Below are positions 32,052 through 41,502 of a stretch of DNA of 64,000 nucleotides, piece after piece. Under the pieces are notes generated by a model. It was not told the DNA's origin, did no database searches, and saw nothing but the letters and a program-made list of their open reading frames with translations. A program made the translations under genes and the position numbers. Each line of letters opens with the position of its first letter. Position 1 is the first letter of the stretch. Location: assembly GCF_009192735.1 (NCBI RefSeq), contig NZ_VTFU01000001.1:186001-250000 (forward strand), read 5' to 3'. This stretch comes from Arthrobacter gandavensis (GTDB taxonomy: Bacteria; Actinomycetota; Actinomycetes; Actinomycetales; Micrococcaceae).

Positions 32052-32993
32052 ATGAATACCCCTGATTCCCAGTCCACCTCCGTCTCCGGTGCATCCGGCG
32101 GCGTCACCGCTCCTCTGACCGGCAGCAGCCGGGTGAAGCGCGGCATCGCCGAAATGCTCAAGGGCGGAGTGATCATGGATGTGGTCACCGCCGAGCAGGC
32201 CCGCATTGCCGAAGACGCCGGAGCCGTGGCGGTCATGGCCCTGGAACGGGTCCCCGCCGATATCCGCGCCCAGGGCGGGGTTTCCCGCATGAGCGACCCC
32301 GACATGATCGACAGCATCATCGACGCCGTCTCCATCCCGGTGATGGCCAAGGCCCGGATCGGCCACTTCGTGGAAGCGCAGGTGCTGCAGTCACTCGGCG
32401 TCGACTACATCGACGAATCCGAGGTCCTGACACCGGCTGACTACGCCAACCACATCGACAAATGGAAGTTCACCGTGCCGTTTGTCTGCGGCGCCACCAA
32501 TCTGGGAGAAGCGCTGCGCCGCATCAATGAAGGCGCCGCCATGATCCGTTCCAAGGGCGAAGCCGGCACGGGCGATGTTTCCAACGCGACCATGCACATG
32601 CGTGCCATCCGCTCCGAAGTGGCCCGGCTGTCCTCCCTGCCCGAGGACGAGCTGTACGTCGCCGCCAAGGAACTGCAGGCTCCCTACGAACTCGTGAAGG
32701 AGGTTGCCGCCGCCGGAAAACTGCCGGTGGTGCTGTTCACCGCGGGCGGCATTGCCACCCCGGCGGACGCTGCCATGATGATGCAGCTGGGGGCGGACGG
32801 CGTTTTTGTGGGTTCGGGAATCTTCAAGTCCGGAAACCCCGCGCAGCGGGCTGCCGCCATCGTCAAGGCCACGACCTTCTTTGATGACGCCGATGAAGTT
32901 GCCAAGGCATCACGGGGGCTGGGGGAGGCCATGGTGGGGATCAACGTGGATGAACTGCCGCAGCCGCACCGGTTGGCCGAACGCGGCTGGTAG
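32052..32993 (+). CDS. pdxS: Pyridoxal 5'-phosphate synthase lyase subunit PdxS
   Basis: A 313-residue (beta/alpha)8 PLP synthase subunit that joins ribose 5-phosphate, glyceraldehyde 3-phosphate and ammonia from PdxT. Highly conserved segments: [54 protein letters not shown] (Schiff-base Lys), [33 protein letters not shown] and [11 protein letters not shown]. The N-terminal 25 residues are a variable Ser/Thr-rich tail. ATG 32052 is used; the TTG immediately before it would add one residue. Its partner pdxT is at 39361, unusually far away. Confidence 0.97.
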   Translation: MNTPDSQSTSVSGASGGVTAPLTGSSRVKRGIAEMLKGGVIMDVVTAEQARIAEDAGAVAVMALERVPADIRAQGGVSRMSDPDMIDSIIDAVSIPVMAKARIGHFVEAQVLQSLGVDYIDESEVLTPADYANHIDKWKFTVPFVCGATNLGEALRRINEGAAMIRSKGEAGTGDVSNATMHMRAIRSEVARLSSLPEDELYVAAKELQAPYELVKEVAAAGKLPVVLFTAGGIATPADAAMMMQLGADGVFVGSGIFKSGNPAQRAAAIVKATTFFDDADEVAKASRGLGEAMVGINVDELPQPHRLAERGW

Positions 32994-33014
32994 GAACCGG
33001 TCCCGCGGTGAGGC

Positions 33015-33050
33015 TGCGCTGATTCCCTGCCGCGGCAGGGAATCAGCGCA
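33015..33050. terminator. 36-bp perfect palindrome, bidirectional terminator
   Basis: Two 18-bp arms (33015-33032 and 33033-33050) are exact reverse complements with no spacer; the arm is TGCGCTGATTCCCTGCCG. It lies between converging pdxS and GNAT genes, and the GNAT stop codon (33043-33045) is inside it. The ATTCCCTGCC core is shared with the palindrome at 13438-13489. Confidence 0.85.
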
Positions 33051-33789
33051 GGTCCAGGGCCAGCTGCTGGCCGCGGCCAATGAGCTCGAAGCCGCGCGCC
33101 GCGCACAGCTCCTGCCCCAGCGGAGCGGCGTTGACAGCCAGCCGGTCCGCGCCCGCCGTGGCAGCGACGGTGGCCGCACGGCTCAACAGCGCCGTTCCAT
33201 AGCCCCGGCGGCGGCTGGAGGGCCCGACGGCGAGACCAAAAACACCGCCGAGGGTTCCGGAGACGGGTTTTGCCTGCTGCCTGCGCTGCTCCTGCTGCGC
33301 CTGCTGGGAGGGGACAAACGCCCACGCCCGTCCGGTGAGCTTTCCGTCGCCGCGGCTCGTGATATGCCACGCGGTCCGGGGATGGCCCAGCCCGGCGGCG
33401 AGCTCTTCGGCGTCGGGCCCGGTCACCTCGGCCGGCTCCGGGTCGATCACCGCGGCTGCGGAGCTGAACTGCTGCGGAGCACTCACGGGAGCGCTCATCC
33501 ACAGCGGCTGCGGGCCGCGGCGGAATCCAAATGCCTCCAGCGGTGCGTAGCTCACCGCGTTGTTCAGCCACACTGACACGCTCTGGGCACCCAGCCGTGT
33601 TCCTTCGGCCAAGCCCGGGCGGATGCCCGCCGGTGCAATCCGCTGCGGATACAGCAGCACCAGCTGCCGCCGCGCCGGCAGCCACACCCACTCCGATTCA
33701 TGCGTGGAGAAAGTGCGGCCGCCGGTGGCACCGGCCAGGGTCTGCAGCCAGTGCCGGTGAAGCTCCTGGCATGCGGCGATAGTGACCAT
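33043..33789 (-). CDS. GNAT-family N-acetyltransferase
   Basis: 248 residues. The C-terminal part has the acetyl-CoA signature GVFGLAVGPSSRRRGYGTAL (about 185-204, R/Q-x-x-G-x-A/G = RRGYGT) followed by LAVNAAPLGQELCAARGFEL, the usual ending of GNAT folds. The N-terminal 150 residues form a divergent half with FSTHESEWVWLPARRQLVLL and WLNNAVSYAPLEAFGFRRGP. Substrate unknown. Its start lies 6 bp after the stop of the M3 peptidase on the same strand, so they are probably cotranscribed. Confidence 0.83.
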   Translation of the reverse strand: MVTIAACQELHRHWLQTLAGATGGRTFSTHESEWVWLPARRQLVLLYPQRIAPAGIRPGLAEGTRLGAQSVSVWLNNAVSYAPLEAFGFRRGPQPLWMSAPVSAPQQFSSAAAVIDPEPAEVTGPDAEELAAGLGHPRTAWHITSRGDGKLTGRAWAFVPSQQAQQEQRRQQAKPVSGTLGGVFGLAVGPSSRRRGYGTALLSRAATVAATAGADRLAVNAAPLGQELCAARGFELIGRGQQLALDLR

Positions 33790-33795
33790 GAAGGA

Positions 33796-35817
33796 TCAGG
33801 CCAAGCCGCGGCGGTGCAGCAGCGGCTCAATGGCTGCCTCGCGGCCGCGGAAGTTCCGGAAGGCCTCCAGCGGGTCGATGCTGTTGCCCCGGGACAGCAG
33901 CTCCCGGCGGAACCGGTCCCCGTTTTCCCGGGTCAGTCCGCCGTTTTCCTTGAACCACTCCACGGTGTCCGCGTCCAGGACCTCACTCCAGATGTAGGCG
34001 TAGTAGGAGGCCGCGTAACCGCCGGCGAAAATATGCTTGAAGTAGCCGGAGCGGTAGCGCGGCGGCACGAGGTCCATGGCCACTCCCGCTTTTGCCAGGG
34101 CGTCCGCCTCGAACTGCTGCGGATCGGCGACGGTCTCGCCGGGGGAGAGCTCATGCCAGGCCAGGTCCAGCAGGGCGGCGCCGAGGTATTCCGTGGTGCC
34201 GAACCCTTCGCCCCAGGTGGAGGCGGCCTCGATCCGGTCGATGGCCTCGGAAGGCAGCGGTTCCCCGGTTTCGTGGTGCCGGGCGAAGTTCGCCACGACT
34301 TCCGGCCAGAGCATCCACATTTCGTTGACCTGCGAGGGGTACTCGACGAAGTCCCGCGGCACGGCAGTGCCGGAGAACTGAGGATAGGCAACGTCCGAGA
34401 ACAGGCCGTGCAGGGCATGGCCGAATTCGTGGAAGGCAGTGACAACCTCGTCAAAGGACAGCAGCGTTGGCTCACCGGCCGGCGGCTTGGGAATGTTCAG
34501 GTTGTTGATGACCACGGCCCGGGTTCCCAGCAGCGCGGACTGGTGCACCAGGGAATTCATCCACGCGCCGCCGGCCTTCGTGTCGCGGGTGTAATAGTCG
34601 CCCAGGAACAGCCCAAGGGGTGAACCGTCGTCGTTCTTCACTTCCCACACCCGAACATCGGTATGGTAGCCGGCCAGGTCGGGGCGTTCCGTGAAGGTGA
34701 TGCCGTAGAGCCGGTTGGCGGCGTAAAAGACGCCGTCGGCCAGGACCCGCTCCAGCTCAAAGTACGGCCGCAGGGCGGAGCGGTCCACGCTGAACTTTTC
34801 GCGGCGCACCTGCTCTGAGTAGTAGGACCAGTCCCAGGGAGCCAGATCGCTGATGCCGTCCCGAAGCGCGGCGGCGCGCAGCAGCTCCGCCTCGGCGTTG
34901 GCGTTGCGCACGGCCGGCGGGGCCAGCTTCCCGAGCATGGCGTGGATGGCTTCGAGGGAAGGAGCGGTTTGGTTGTCCGTGGCGAAGTCCGCATGGTTCT
35001 CGAAGCCCAGCAGCGCGGCGCGTTCGGCCCGCAGCGCCGCCATTTCGGCGGCGATGGCCAGCGTGTTGTCCGCGTTGTTGCGGAAACCCCGGTTCAGGGA
35101 TGCTTCGAAGAGCTTCCGGCGGGTTTCCCTGTTGGTCAGGTTGGCCAGGGCCGGCTGCGAGGTGGGCAGGACCAGCGGCAGCAGATAGCTGCCCGGGGAG
35201 CCCGCCTCAGCGGCTGCCGCTGCGGCGGACGCAATGTCGTCGTCGGAAAGACCGTCAAGGTCCGCGGCATCGGCCACCAGCAGCGCCGAATTGTTGCTGT
35301 CGCGGAGGAGCTTCTGAGCGTAGTCCGTTCCCAGCACGGACAGGCGTGAGTTCAACTCACGCATCCGCGCCTGACCGTCGTCGTCGAGCATGGCGCCGGC
35401 ACGGATGAAGGTGCGGCGGCACTCCTGGAGGAGGCGTGCGGATTCGGCGTCCAGGCCTTCCGGCGAAACCGCTTCGACCCGCGCCCAGAGGGCCTTGTTG
35501 AGATGGATGCTGTCGCCGTGGGCAGCCATCTGCGGGCCCACTTCCTGTTCGATGGCCTGGACCTGGTCCGTCGCATCGGCTGCGGTCAGGGTGAAAAACG
35601 CGTAGGCCGTGCGGGCCAGGGTCTGCCCGGCAAGCTCCATCGCGGCGATCGTGTTCTGGAAATCGGGTGCCTGCGGATTCTGCGTGATGGCATCGATTTC
35701 AGCGAGGTGTTCCTCGAATCCGGCCTTGAAGGCTGGCAGGAAATCATCCGGGCTGATCTGATCGAACGGCGGGAGCTGGTAGGGCAGCGTGCTGGTACTC
35801 AGGAAAGGGTTGCTCAT
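33796..35817 (-). CDS. M3-family metallopeptidase (oligopeptidase A / peptidyl-dipeptidase Dcp type)
   Basis: A 673-residue zinc metallopeptidase. The HExxH motif is in VVTAFHEFGHALHGLFSDV (about 455-473), with the third ligand Glu in NEMWMLWPEVVANFARH. Upstream helices such as FKAGFEEHLAEIDAI and LERVLADGVFYAANRLYGIT fit the M3 prolate fold, and HIFAGGYAASYYAYIWSEVL carries the substrate-binding Tyr residues. It is cytosolic, without a signal peptide, and degrades oligopeptides such as cleaved signal peptides. ATG 35817 starts MSNPFLSTSTLPYQLPPFD, the family N-terminus. Divergent from capA; GNAT gene follows after 6 bp. Confidence 0.94.
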   Translation of the reverse strand: MSNPFLSTSTLPYQLPPFDQISPDDFLPAFKAGFEEHLAEIDAITQNPQAPDFQNTIAAMELAGQTLARTAYAFFTLTAADATDQVQAIEQEVGPQMAAHGDSIHLNKALWARVEAVSPEGLDAESARLLQECRRTFIRAGAMLDDDGQARMRELNSRLSVLGTDYAQKLLRDSNNSALLVADAADLDGLSDDDIASAAAAAAEAGSPGSYLLPLVLPTSQPALANLTNRETRRKLFEASLNRGFRNNADNTLAIAAEMAALRAERAALLGFENHADFATDNQTAPSLEAIHAMLGKLAPPAVRNANAEAELLRAAALRDGISDLAPWDWSYYSEQVRREKFSVDRSALRPYFELERVLADGVFYAANRLYGITFTERPDLAGYHTDVRVWEVKNDDGSPLGLFLGDYYTRDTKAGGAWMNSLVHQSALLGTRAVVINNLNIPKPPAGEPTLLSFDEVVTAFHEFGHALHGLFSDVAYPQFSGTAVPRDFVEYPSQVNEMWMLWPEVVANFARHHETGEPLPSEAIDRIEAASTWGEGFGTTEYLGAALLDLAWHELSPGETVADPQQFEADALAKAGVAMDLVPPRYRSGYFKHIFAGGYAASYYAYIWSEVLDADTVEWFKENGGLTRENGDRFRRELLSRGNSIDPLEAFRNFRGREAAIEPLLHRRGLA

Positions 35818-35904
35818 AAGCGTCAAGACTCGCACAAACGACGTGAGGCGAACAACAGAAACGCCGTCGTACGCTTGGCGCAGCGGCTGGGGGGCGGCTT
35901 GGGG

Positions 35905-37191
35905 ATGGGCGGAATCATCATGGGAGCACGCGGAGTCGGATTCAGGGTCCTGCTGCTGGCGGCACTGGCGGCACTGGCGGCGGGCGCGGCCGGATGCTCC
36001 GCGGCGTCGGAACCGGACGCTGCCAGCTCGGCATCCCGCGGCCCGGCGGCGTCCGAGGGGACGGCCTCTTCCGGTGCCTCGCCGGGGACGGCGTCGACGT
36101 CGCCTGCCCCCGCTCCGCAGCCGACGCCCGGCCTCGGCCGGGGCTGTGCCGCCGTGCGGTGCTTTTCGATGATGGTGGCCGGTGACCTCCTGGTTCATCC
36201 GCAGCTCTGGACCCAGGCCGAAGCCGACGCAGCGGCCTCCGGGCAGGGGCCGCTGGACTTCGGGCCGCTCCTGGAGGGCAAGCGGGCCTACCTGGACCGT
36301 GCCGACGTCGGGATCTGCCACCTGGAGACGCCGGTGGCGCAGGCCCACGGGCCCTACGCCGGATACCCCCTGTTCAACGTGCCGCCGCAAATCCTCACAG
36401 CCGCCAAGGACGTGGGATATGACGCCTGCACCACGGCCAGCAACCACACCGTGGACGCCGGGACCGCCGGACTGAACCGTACGCTGGCCGAACTGGATGC
36501 CCTGGGGCTGGCGCACACCGGCTCCTACGCCTCCGAGGCTGAGGCCGCGGAGCCAATGATCCTGGCCACCCCGGCCGCTCAGGTGTCGGTGATCGAAGCA
36601 ACCTACGGGCTGAACGGAATGACCGCTGAATTCGATTGGCAGGTGGACCTGTTGGATCCGGCGGACATGATCGCCCGGGCCCAGGCGGCGCGGGCGGCGG
36701 GCGCCGACGTCGTCGTGGGAGCAGTGCACGCCGGAGACGAATACGCGTCGGTGCCCAACGCCCAGCAGGTGGAGGTGGCACACGCCTTGGCGGACAGCGG
36801 CGAGTTCGACTTCATCTACGGACACCACAGCCACTCGGTGCTGCCTGTGGAGAAGTACAACGGGACCTGGATCGTGTACGGACTGGGCAACGCCGTCACG
36901 GAGCTTTCGCCCTGGTACACCGTCAACAACGAAGGACTCATTGTGCGCGTCCAGTTTGGCCAGGACGACGCCGGCGCCTGGTCCGTGACGGACCTGGCCT
37001 GGGCGCCGTCAATGATCGTCCGGGACCCTTACCGCTGGTGTTCCGTCGCGGCCGACCTGCCGCAGGGCGCATGCGCGTCCGACGCCGAGCAGGCCGCGGT
37101 GCGCGCCCGCACCATCGGCGTGGTCGAATCGATGGGAGCCGCAGCCGCCGGTGCCCGCGAGTGGCTGGTCAGCGCGGATCCGAAGCCCTAA
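35905..37191 (+). CDS. CapA-family (poly-gamma-glutamate synthesis-like) lipoprotein metallophosphatase
   Basis: About 428 residues. Basic N-terminus, hydrophobic stretch and Cys at AAGAAGCSAAS mark a lipoprotein; a long Ser/Ala/Pro linker reaches about residue 75. The PGA_cap domain has the metallophosphatase motifs VAGDLLVHPQLW, ASNHTVDAG, VVGAVHAGDEY and YGHHSHSVLPVEKYNG. CapA-like proteins act in export of gamma-linked glutamate polymers or as envelope phosphatases; no capBC genes are nearby, so a capsule is not supported. The start is ATG 35905 or 35920, neither with a strong Shine-Dalgarno. Divergent from the M3 peptidase. Confidence 0.87.
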   Translation: MGGIIMGARGVGFRVLLLAALAALAAGAAGCSAASEPDAASSASRGPAASEGTASSGASPGTASTSPAPAPQPTPGLGRGCAAVRCFSMMVAGDLLVHPQLWTQAEADAAASGQGPLDFGPLLEGKRAYLDRADVGICHLETPVAQAHGPYAGYPLFNVPPQILTAAKDVGYDACTTASNHTVDAGTAGLNRTLAELDALGLAHTGSYASEAEAAEPMILATPAAQVSVIEATYGLNGMTAEFDWQVDLLDPADMIARAQAARAAGADVVVGAVHAGDEYASVPNAQQVEVAHALADSGEFDFIYGHHSHSVLPVEKYNGTWIVYGLGNAVTELSPWYTVNNEGLIVRVQFGQDDAGAWSVTDLAWAPSMIVRDPYRWCSVAADLPQGACASDAEQAAVRARTIGVVESMGAAAAGAREWLVSADPKP

Positions 37192-37192
37192 T

Positions 37193-37248
37193 CCAGCGCG
37201 GGCACCCAGCGTGGACAACCAGCGTTGGGCACCCAGCGCGGGCAACTA
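37193..37248. repeat. 13-14-bp degenerate tandem repeat
   Basis: Four to five units of the type AGCGCGGGCACCC (variants AGCGTGGACAACC, AGCGTTGGGCACCC, AGCGCGGGCAACT) fill the gap between the converging CapA and GatD genes and touch the gatD stop codon. No terminator stem with a T-run was found here, so the array may be all there is. Confidence 0.6.
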
Positions 37249-38010
37249 GCGGGGACGCTGGCCTGCGTGCTGGCGGGCCAGCTCCGAGAGCTTGGCCAAT
37301 TCGTCCAGATCCTTGGCTGACGACGGACGGGGCTCAAAGGAACCGAACTTGCGGATTACCGCCTGCTCCAGCAGGAAGTCGGCGACTGCCGGGTTCTTGG
37401 GCAGCAGCGAGCCGTGCAGGTAGCTGGCCACGACATTGCGGTAGCGGGCGCCCTCGTAGTTGTCCTTCGAGTTGTTGCCCTCACCCTTGCGCACTTCGGC
37501 CAGCGGCTTGACTCCCGGGCCCAGGAACGTCTGGCCGGAGTGGTTCTCGTACCCGTGGATCTCACCGAACTCCTCGCTGACTGAGAGAACATTGCCGATC
37601 AGCCGCTCGGTGCCGCCGTGCGTTTCCAAATCCAGCAGCCCGATTCCCGGGATGACGGTGCCGGTATGGGTCTTGAAGAACCGTCCGAAGAGCTGGTACA
37701 GCCCGCAGATGGCCAGCATCGGGACGTCATCCTCGGCCATGGCCCGCAGCGTGGGTGCCAGCGCCTGCAGGTCCTCCTGGATGAGAACCTGCCCGCTGTC
37801 CTGTCCGCCGCCGCCCACCAGGAGATCGACGCCGGACGGGAAGTCATCGCCCACGTTGTATTCCAGGACGTTGGCGGTGTAGCCGTTCCACTTCAGCCGC
37901 TGCTTCAGGACCAGGACATTGCCCCAGTCCCCGTAGATGTTCATTTCCCGCGGGTACAGCTGCAGGATGTTGATGCTCCGGTTTTCCGCTGCCGTTTGGT
38001 CCTCGCTCAT
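37246..38010 (-). CDS. gatD: Lipid II isoglutaminyl synthase glutaminase subunit GatD
   Basis: A 254-residue class I (CobB/CobQ-like) glutamine amidotransferase. DLLVGGGGQDSGQVLIQEDL precedes the nucleophile in MLAICGLYQLFGRFF (Cys near 101), and the His is in VVASYLHGSLLPKNP (about 200). With MurT it amidates the D-Glu of lipid II stem peptide to D-isoglutamine, supplying ammonia. Its ATG overlaps the murT stop by 4 bp (38007-38010), the usual murT-gatD arrangement with translational coupling. The C-terminal tail is basic and charged. Confidence 0.93.
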   Translation of the reverse strand: MSEDQTAAENRSINILQLYPREMNIYGDWGNVLVLKQRLKWNGYTANVLEYNVGDDFPSGVDLLVGGGGQDSGQVLIQEDLQALAPTLRAMAEDDVPMLAICGLYQLFGRFFKTHTGTVIPGIGLLDLETHGGTERLIGNVLSVSEEFGEIHGYENHSGQTFLGPGVKPLAEVRKGEGNNSKDNYEGARYRNVVASYLHGSLLPKNPAVADFLLEQAVIRKFGSFEPRPSSAKDLDELAKLSELARQHAGQRPR

Positions 38011-39278
38011 GAGACCACCTCTACTGTCGTGATCTTGGAAAGTTCGCGCCGTACGGCCAGCATCGCCGTGTAGGTGCAGAAGATGCGCATGGGGCGCTGG
38101 CCGGAGCCGGAGATGAAGGCCTTCAATGCTTCGGTGATGTCCGGGTTGATGTCCGCCACCGGAACGTCGTCGTACTTCAGCCGCAGTGCCATGTCGTAGG
38201 CGCGCACGCCGGTGACCATGTTCACGCCGTTTTCGGCCAGTGTTTCGAAGTCAACGTCCCACAGCCAGGACATGTCGCGCCCGTCGGCGTAGTTGTCGTT
38301 GATGGCGATCATGGTGGAGTAGCCGTGGGCGGCAAAGGACTTCAGGCCGAGCCGGAAACCGCTGGGGTTCTTCACCAGCACCAGTTCCAGCGGCTGTCCG
38401 TTGACCACCAGGGACTCGCCGCGCCCAAAGGCGGGCTCCACGTTGGACAGGGCGGTGAACAGCGCGTCGTTGTTGACCGACGGCCCGGCGATGACGCGGG
38501 CCAGGGCCAGTGCGGCTGCCGCGTTGAAAATGTTGTAAACCCCGCGCAGTTTCAGCCCCGTGGTCACCACTGAATCGTCCACGCGGAAGTCGGCGTCGGT
38601 TTCGGCCACGCGTTCCAGCACGACGTCGGCGGGCAGCACGGCGGCCAGGGCCTCGGCCTTGGAGCCGCGCATCTCGTCGTCGTTCGGGAAGGTGCTGCGC
38701 AGGGACGCGTCGAGGCCGAAGTACCGGACCTCCTGCTTGTCCAGGGAGGCGGCGATGGAGGCGACGCGCGGGTCCTCGCGGTTCAGCACCACTGTTTCCG
38801 TGGTGGCCTGGGCAATGGATTCCAGCAGCCGGGTGGTCTTGTCGATTTCACCGAAGCGGTCCAGCTGGTCGCGGAGCACGTTCAACAGCAGCGAATAGCG
38901 CGGCTGGATCAGCTTCACGAAATGAACGGCGTGCGCCTCGTCCAGTTCCAGGACGGCGACGTCGGCATCCAGGCGGCCGCGCCAGTCCACCTCGCCCAGC
39001 AGCGCCGCGGCGACACCGCGGGTGAAGTTGCTCCCGGTGCGGTTGGTGAACACCTTCAGGCCCTGGGATTCGAGCAGCTCCACCACCATTTTGGTGGTGG
39101 TGGTTTTTCCGTTGGTGCCGGAGACGACGGCGACGCCCAGAGGGAGATCGGACAGCGTGCGGCGGATGAAATCGGGGTCGATTTTCTCCACCACGAGGCC
39201 GGGCAATGCGGAGCCGCCGCCGCGCAGTTTGGAGGCACTGCGGACCAGCTTGCCTGTCAGGACGGAGAAGGAACTCAT
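38007..39278 (-). CDS. murT: Lipid II isoglutaminyl synthase Mur-ligase subunit MurT
   Basis: 423 residues. Mur-ligase central domain with ATP loop VAVVSGTNGKTTTTKMVVEL (about 48-67), AVLELDEAHAVHFVKLIQPR, ALLNVLRDQLDRFGEIDKT-like segment (LLLNVLRDQLDRFGEIDKTT) and the C-terminal DUF1727-type domain (WLWDVDFETLAENGVNMVTG, RVYDMALRLKYDD-like). It activates D-Glu of lipid II with ATP for GatD. Oddly the four-cysteine ribbon insertion known from staphylococcal and streptococcal MurT is missing: only one Cys (RIFCTYTAML) occurs in the protein. ATG 39278, divergent from pdxT with an 82-bp gap. Confidence 0.92.
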   Translation of the reverse strand: MSSFSVLTGKLVRSASKLRGGGSALPGLVVEKIDPDFIRRTLSDLPLGVAVVSGTNGKTTTTKMVVELLESQGLKVFTNRTGSNFTRGVAAALLGEVDWRGRLDADVAVLELDEAHAVHFVKLIQPRYSLLLNVLRDQLDRFGEIDKTTRLLESIAQATTETVVLNREDPRVASIAASLDKQEVRYFGLDASLRSTFPNDDEMRGSKAEALAAVLPADVVLERVAETDADFRVDDSVVTTGLKLRGVYNIFNAAAALALARVIAGPSVNNDALFTALSNVEPAFGRGESLVVNGQPLELVLVKNPSGFRLGLKSFAAHGYSTMIAINDNYADGRDMSWLWDVDFETLAENGVNMVTGVRAYDMALRLKYDDVPVADINPDITEALKAFISGSGQRPMRIFCTYTAMLAVRRELSKITTVEVVS

Positions 39279-39348
39279 GGTTTATGAATATATCGTAAGG
39301 AACCCCTCCGGCCCCTGCCGGTGCGCCCTCCCGGGAGGCGCCGCATCG

Positions 39349-39354
39349 TAGACT
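39349..39354 (+). promoter_or_regulatory. -10 TAGACT, 6 nt before pdxT start
   Basis: TAGACT followed by GGCCGG and ATG 39361 gives the spacing of a leaderless transcript. No Shine-Dalgarno is present ahead of pdxT, which supports this reading. A clear -35 is not visible. Confidence 0.5.
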
Positions 39355-39360
39355 GGCCGG

Positions 39361-40071
39361 ATGACTGAAGTCAGCACCCACATCCCGCGCACGCCGCCCC
39401 GCCAGCTGCAGGTGGGCGTCCTGGCCCTGCAGGGCGGTGTCCGTGAACATGCGGCAAGCCTGGAAGCGGCGGGCGTCAACGCTGTTCCCGTGCGCCGGCC
39501 GGGCGAGCTCGACGGCTTGGACGGGCTGGTGCTGCCGGGCGGGGAATCAACCACCATGGATAAGCTCCTGCGGGCCTTTGGCGTTTATGCTCCGCTTCAG
39601 GAGCGGATCCGCGGCGGAATGCCGGTCTACGGTTCCTGCGCCGGAATGATCCTGCTTGCCGACTCTATTTCGGACCCGGCCCGGGACCTTTCGGGAGCGC
39701 CGCAGCAGACGCTGGGCGGGCTGGACATTGAAGTGCGGCGCAATGCCTTCGGCCGCCAGCGGGAGTCCTTTGAAACGCTCCTGGACTTCAAAGGCCTTCA
39801 GAACCTGCCGTCGGCCGCGCCGGGCGGTCAAACAGCTCCGGTTCATGCCGTTTTTATCCGCGCGCCATGGGTGGAAAAGGTGGGCAATTCCGTCGAAGTG
39901 TTGGCCCGGGTTCCGCCGCGGGAGCCGGGTCATGCGTCGGCCGGCGATTTCGTCGCTAGAATTGTGGCAGTGCGTTCGGGAAATCTGCTGGCCACGTCGT
40001 TCCATCCGGAGGTAACGGGGGAGAGCCGCGTTCACGAACTTTTTATCCAGATGATCAGAGGAGAAGCATAG
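39361..40071 (+). CDS. pdxT: Pyridoxal 5'-phosphate synthase glutaminase subunit PdxT
   Basis: A 236-residue class I glutaminase. [20 protein letters not shown] starts the fold, [20 protein letters not shown] holds the oxyanion strand, [13 protein letters not shown] the nucleophile Cys (about 91), and [16 protein letters not shown] the His/Glu pair near the C-terminus. It delivers ammonia to PdxS. The 15-residue N-terminal extension is variable. There is no Shine-Dalgarno; TAGACT 6 nt upstream suggests a leaderless mRNA. yebC follows after 3 bp, and the conserved run yebC-ruvC-ruvA-ruvB continues downstream. Confidence 0.96.
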   Translation: MTEVSTHIPRTPPRQLQVGVLALQGGVREHAASLEAAGVNAVPVRRPGELDGLDGLVLPGGESTTMDKLLRAFGVYAPLQERIRGGMPVYGSCAGMILLADSISDPARDLSGAPQQTLGGLDIEVRRNAFGRQRESFETLLDFKGLQNLPSAAPGGQTAPVHAVFIRAPWVEKVGNSVEVLARVPPREPGHASAGDFVARIVAVRSGNLLATSFHPEVTGESRVHELFIQMIRGEA

Positions 40072-40074
40072 AGC

Positions 40075-40830
40075 ATGTCGGGCCACTCTAAATGGGCAAC
40101 CACTAAGCACAAAAAGGCAGTCATTGACGCCAAGCGTGCAAAGTCGTTCGCCAAACTGATCAAGAACATCGAAGTTGCGGCCCGCGCGGGCGGAGCCGAC
40201 ATGGCCGGAAACCCCGGCCTTGAACTCGCCGTTGCCAAGGCCAAAAAGACCTCTGTGCCCATCGACAACATCAACCGCGCCGTTAAGCGGGGCGCAGGCC
40301 TCCTGGGCGAAGCGGTTGACTACCAGACCATCATGTACGAGGGCTACGGCCCGCAGGGCACCGCCCTGCTGATCGAGTGCCTGACGGACAACAAGAACCG
40401 CGCCGCTTCGGAAGTGCGCCTGGCTGTCACCCGCAACGGCGGCAACATGGGCGATCCCGGGTCGGTGGCCTACATGTTCACCCGCAAGGGCGTCGTCACG
40501 CTGCCCAAGAAGGACCTCACCGAGGATGATCTCCTGATGGCGGTGCTCGACGCCGGCGCCGACGAGGTCAAGGAATCCGGGGATAACTTCGAGATCATCT
40601 CGGAAGCCGCCGACCTGCGCGCTGTTGTCGCTGCCCTGGAAGAAGCGGGCATCGAGTACGAGACCGATGAAGCCGAATTCCTGCCGTCCATGCATGTGGA
40701 GCTGGAAGCCGACAACGCCCGGAAGTTCCTCAAGCTCGTGGACGCGGTGGAGGACCTGGACGACGTCCAGAACGTGTACTCCAACGCAGACATCCCCGCC
40801 GAGGTCTTCGCCCAGCTCGAAGACGACTGA
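40075..40830 (+). CDS. yebC: YebC/PmpR-family DNA-binding or translation regulatory protein
   Basis: A 251-residue protein with the invariant start [40 protein letters not shown], then [20 protein letters not shown] and [20 protein letters not shown], and an acidic C-terminus ([20 protein letters not shown]). YebC proteins were described as transcription regulators; recent work on relatives points to relief of ribosome stalling at proline runs. Cytosolic. It sits between pdxT and ruvC with 3-4 bp gaps and is certainly part of that transcript. AGAGGAG lies about 11 nt before the start. Confidence 0.95.
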   Translation: MSGHSKWATTKHKKAVIDAKRAKSFAKLIKNIEVAARAGGADMAGNPGLELAVAKAKKTSVPIDNINRAVKRGAGLLGEAVDYQTIMYEGYGPQGTALLIECLTDNKNRAASEVRLAVTRNGGNMGDPGSVAYMFTRKGVVTLPKKDLTEDDLLMAVLDAGADEVKESGDNFEIISEAADLRAVVAALEEAGIEYETDEAEFLPSMHVELEADNARKFLKLVDAVEDLDDVQNVYSNADIPAEVFAQLEDD

Positions 40831-40834
40831 GCGG

Positions 40835-41440
40835 GTGAGCCTGCGCGTCCTGGGCGTTGATCCGGGCCTGACCCGGTGCGGACTGGGCGTGGTTGACGTC
40901 GAACGCAACCGCCGGGCCACCCTCGTGGCCGTCGGCGTGGTCGGCACCGTGGCGGGAACCGCCCTGGACGGCAGGCTGCTCGTTATCTCCGACGCGATTG
41001 AGCTGTGGCTGGACACTCACAAGCCGGACGTCCTGGCCGTGGAACGTGTGTTCAGCCAGCTCAACGTCAGCACGGTTATGGGCACGGCCCAGGCATCCGG
41101 CGTCGTTATTGCCGCCGCAGCGAGGCGCGGCATTCCCGTTGCCCTGCACACCCCCACCGAGGTCAAGGCCGCCGTGACCGGCTCCGGCGGCGCCAACAAG
41201 GACGCTGTGGGAAAAATGGTCACCAAGATCCTGCGGCTCGAAGCACCTCCCACGCCCGCCGACGCCGCCGACGCCCTGGCGCTGGCCATCACCCACGCCT
41301 GGCGGCGCACCGTGGCCGGCCCCGGGCAGACGACGGCGGGATCCGCATCCGGTGCCCGCGCCGTCCGGAAGCCTCCCACCGCCGGTCTGACCCCCGCCCA
41401 GCGGCTGTGGGCCGAGGCGGAAGCCCGCGCCCGCCGCTGA
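40835..41440 (+). CDS. ruvC: Holliday junction endonuclease RuvC
   Basis: A 201-residue RNase H-fold resolvase. The acidic catalytic residues are visible in [18 protein letters not shown] (Asp8), [17 protein letters not shown] (Glu) and [19 protein letters not shown] (Asp pair). It cleaves Holliday junctions delivered by RuvAB. The last 40 residues after about 160 are a variable Ala/Arg-rich tail. GTG 40835 lies 4 bp after the yebC stop, so the frame upstream of it overlaps yebC and is not used. ruvA follows after a 99-bp gap with its own putative promoter and LexA-like site. Confidence 0.95.
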   Translation: MSLRVLGVDPGLTRCGLGVVDVERNRRATLVAVGVVGTVAGTALDGRLLVISDAIELWLDTHKPDVLAVERVFSQLNVSTVMGTAQASGVVIAAAARRGIPVALHTPTEVKAAVTGSGGANKDAVGKMVTKILRLEAPPTPADAADALALAITHAWRRTVAGPGQTTAGSASGARAVRKPPTAGLTPAQRLWAEAEARARR

Positions 41441-41502
41441 GGGCAGCACTGCACCGGCAGCGCGCCGGAACCGGAAAACCGCCCTGCCACACAGTAGGGT
41501 AT

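Noticed and set aside
35905-37191. Capsule (poly-gamma-glutamate) locus
   Set aside because: Only a CapA-like gene is present; capB and capC are absent, so capsule synthesis is not supported.
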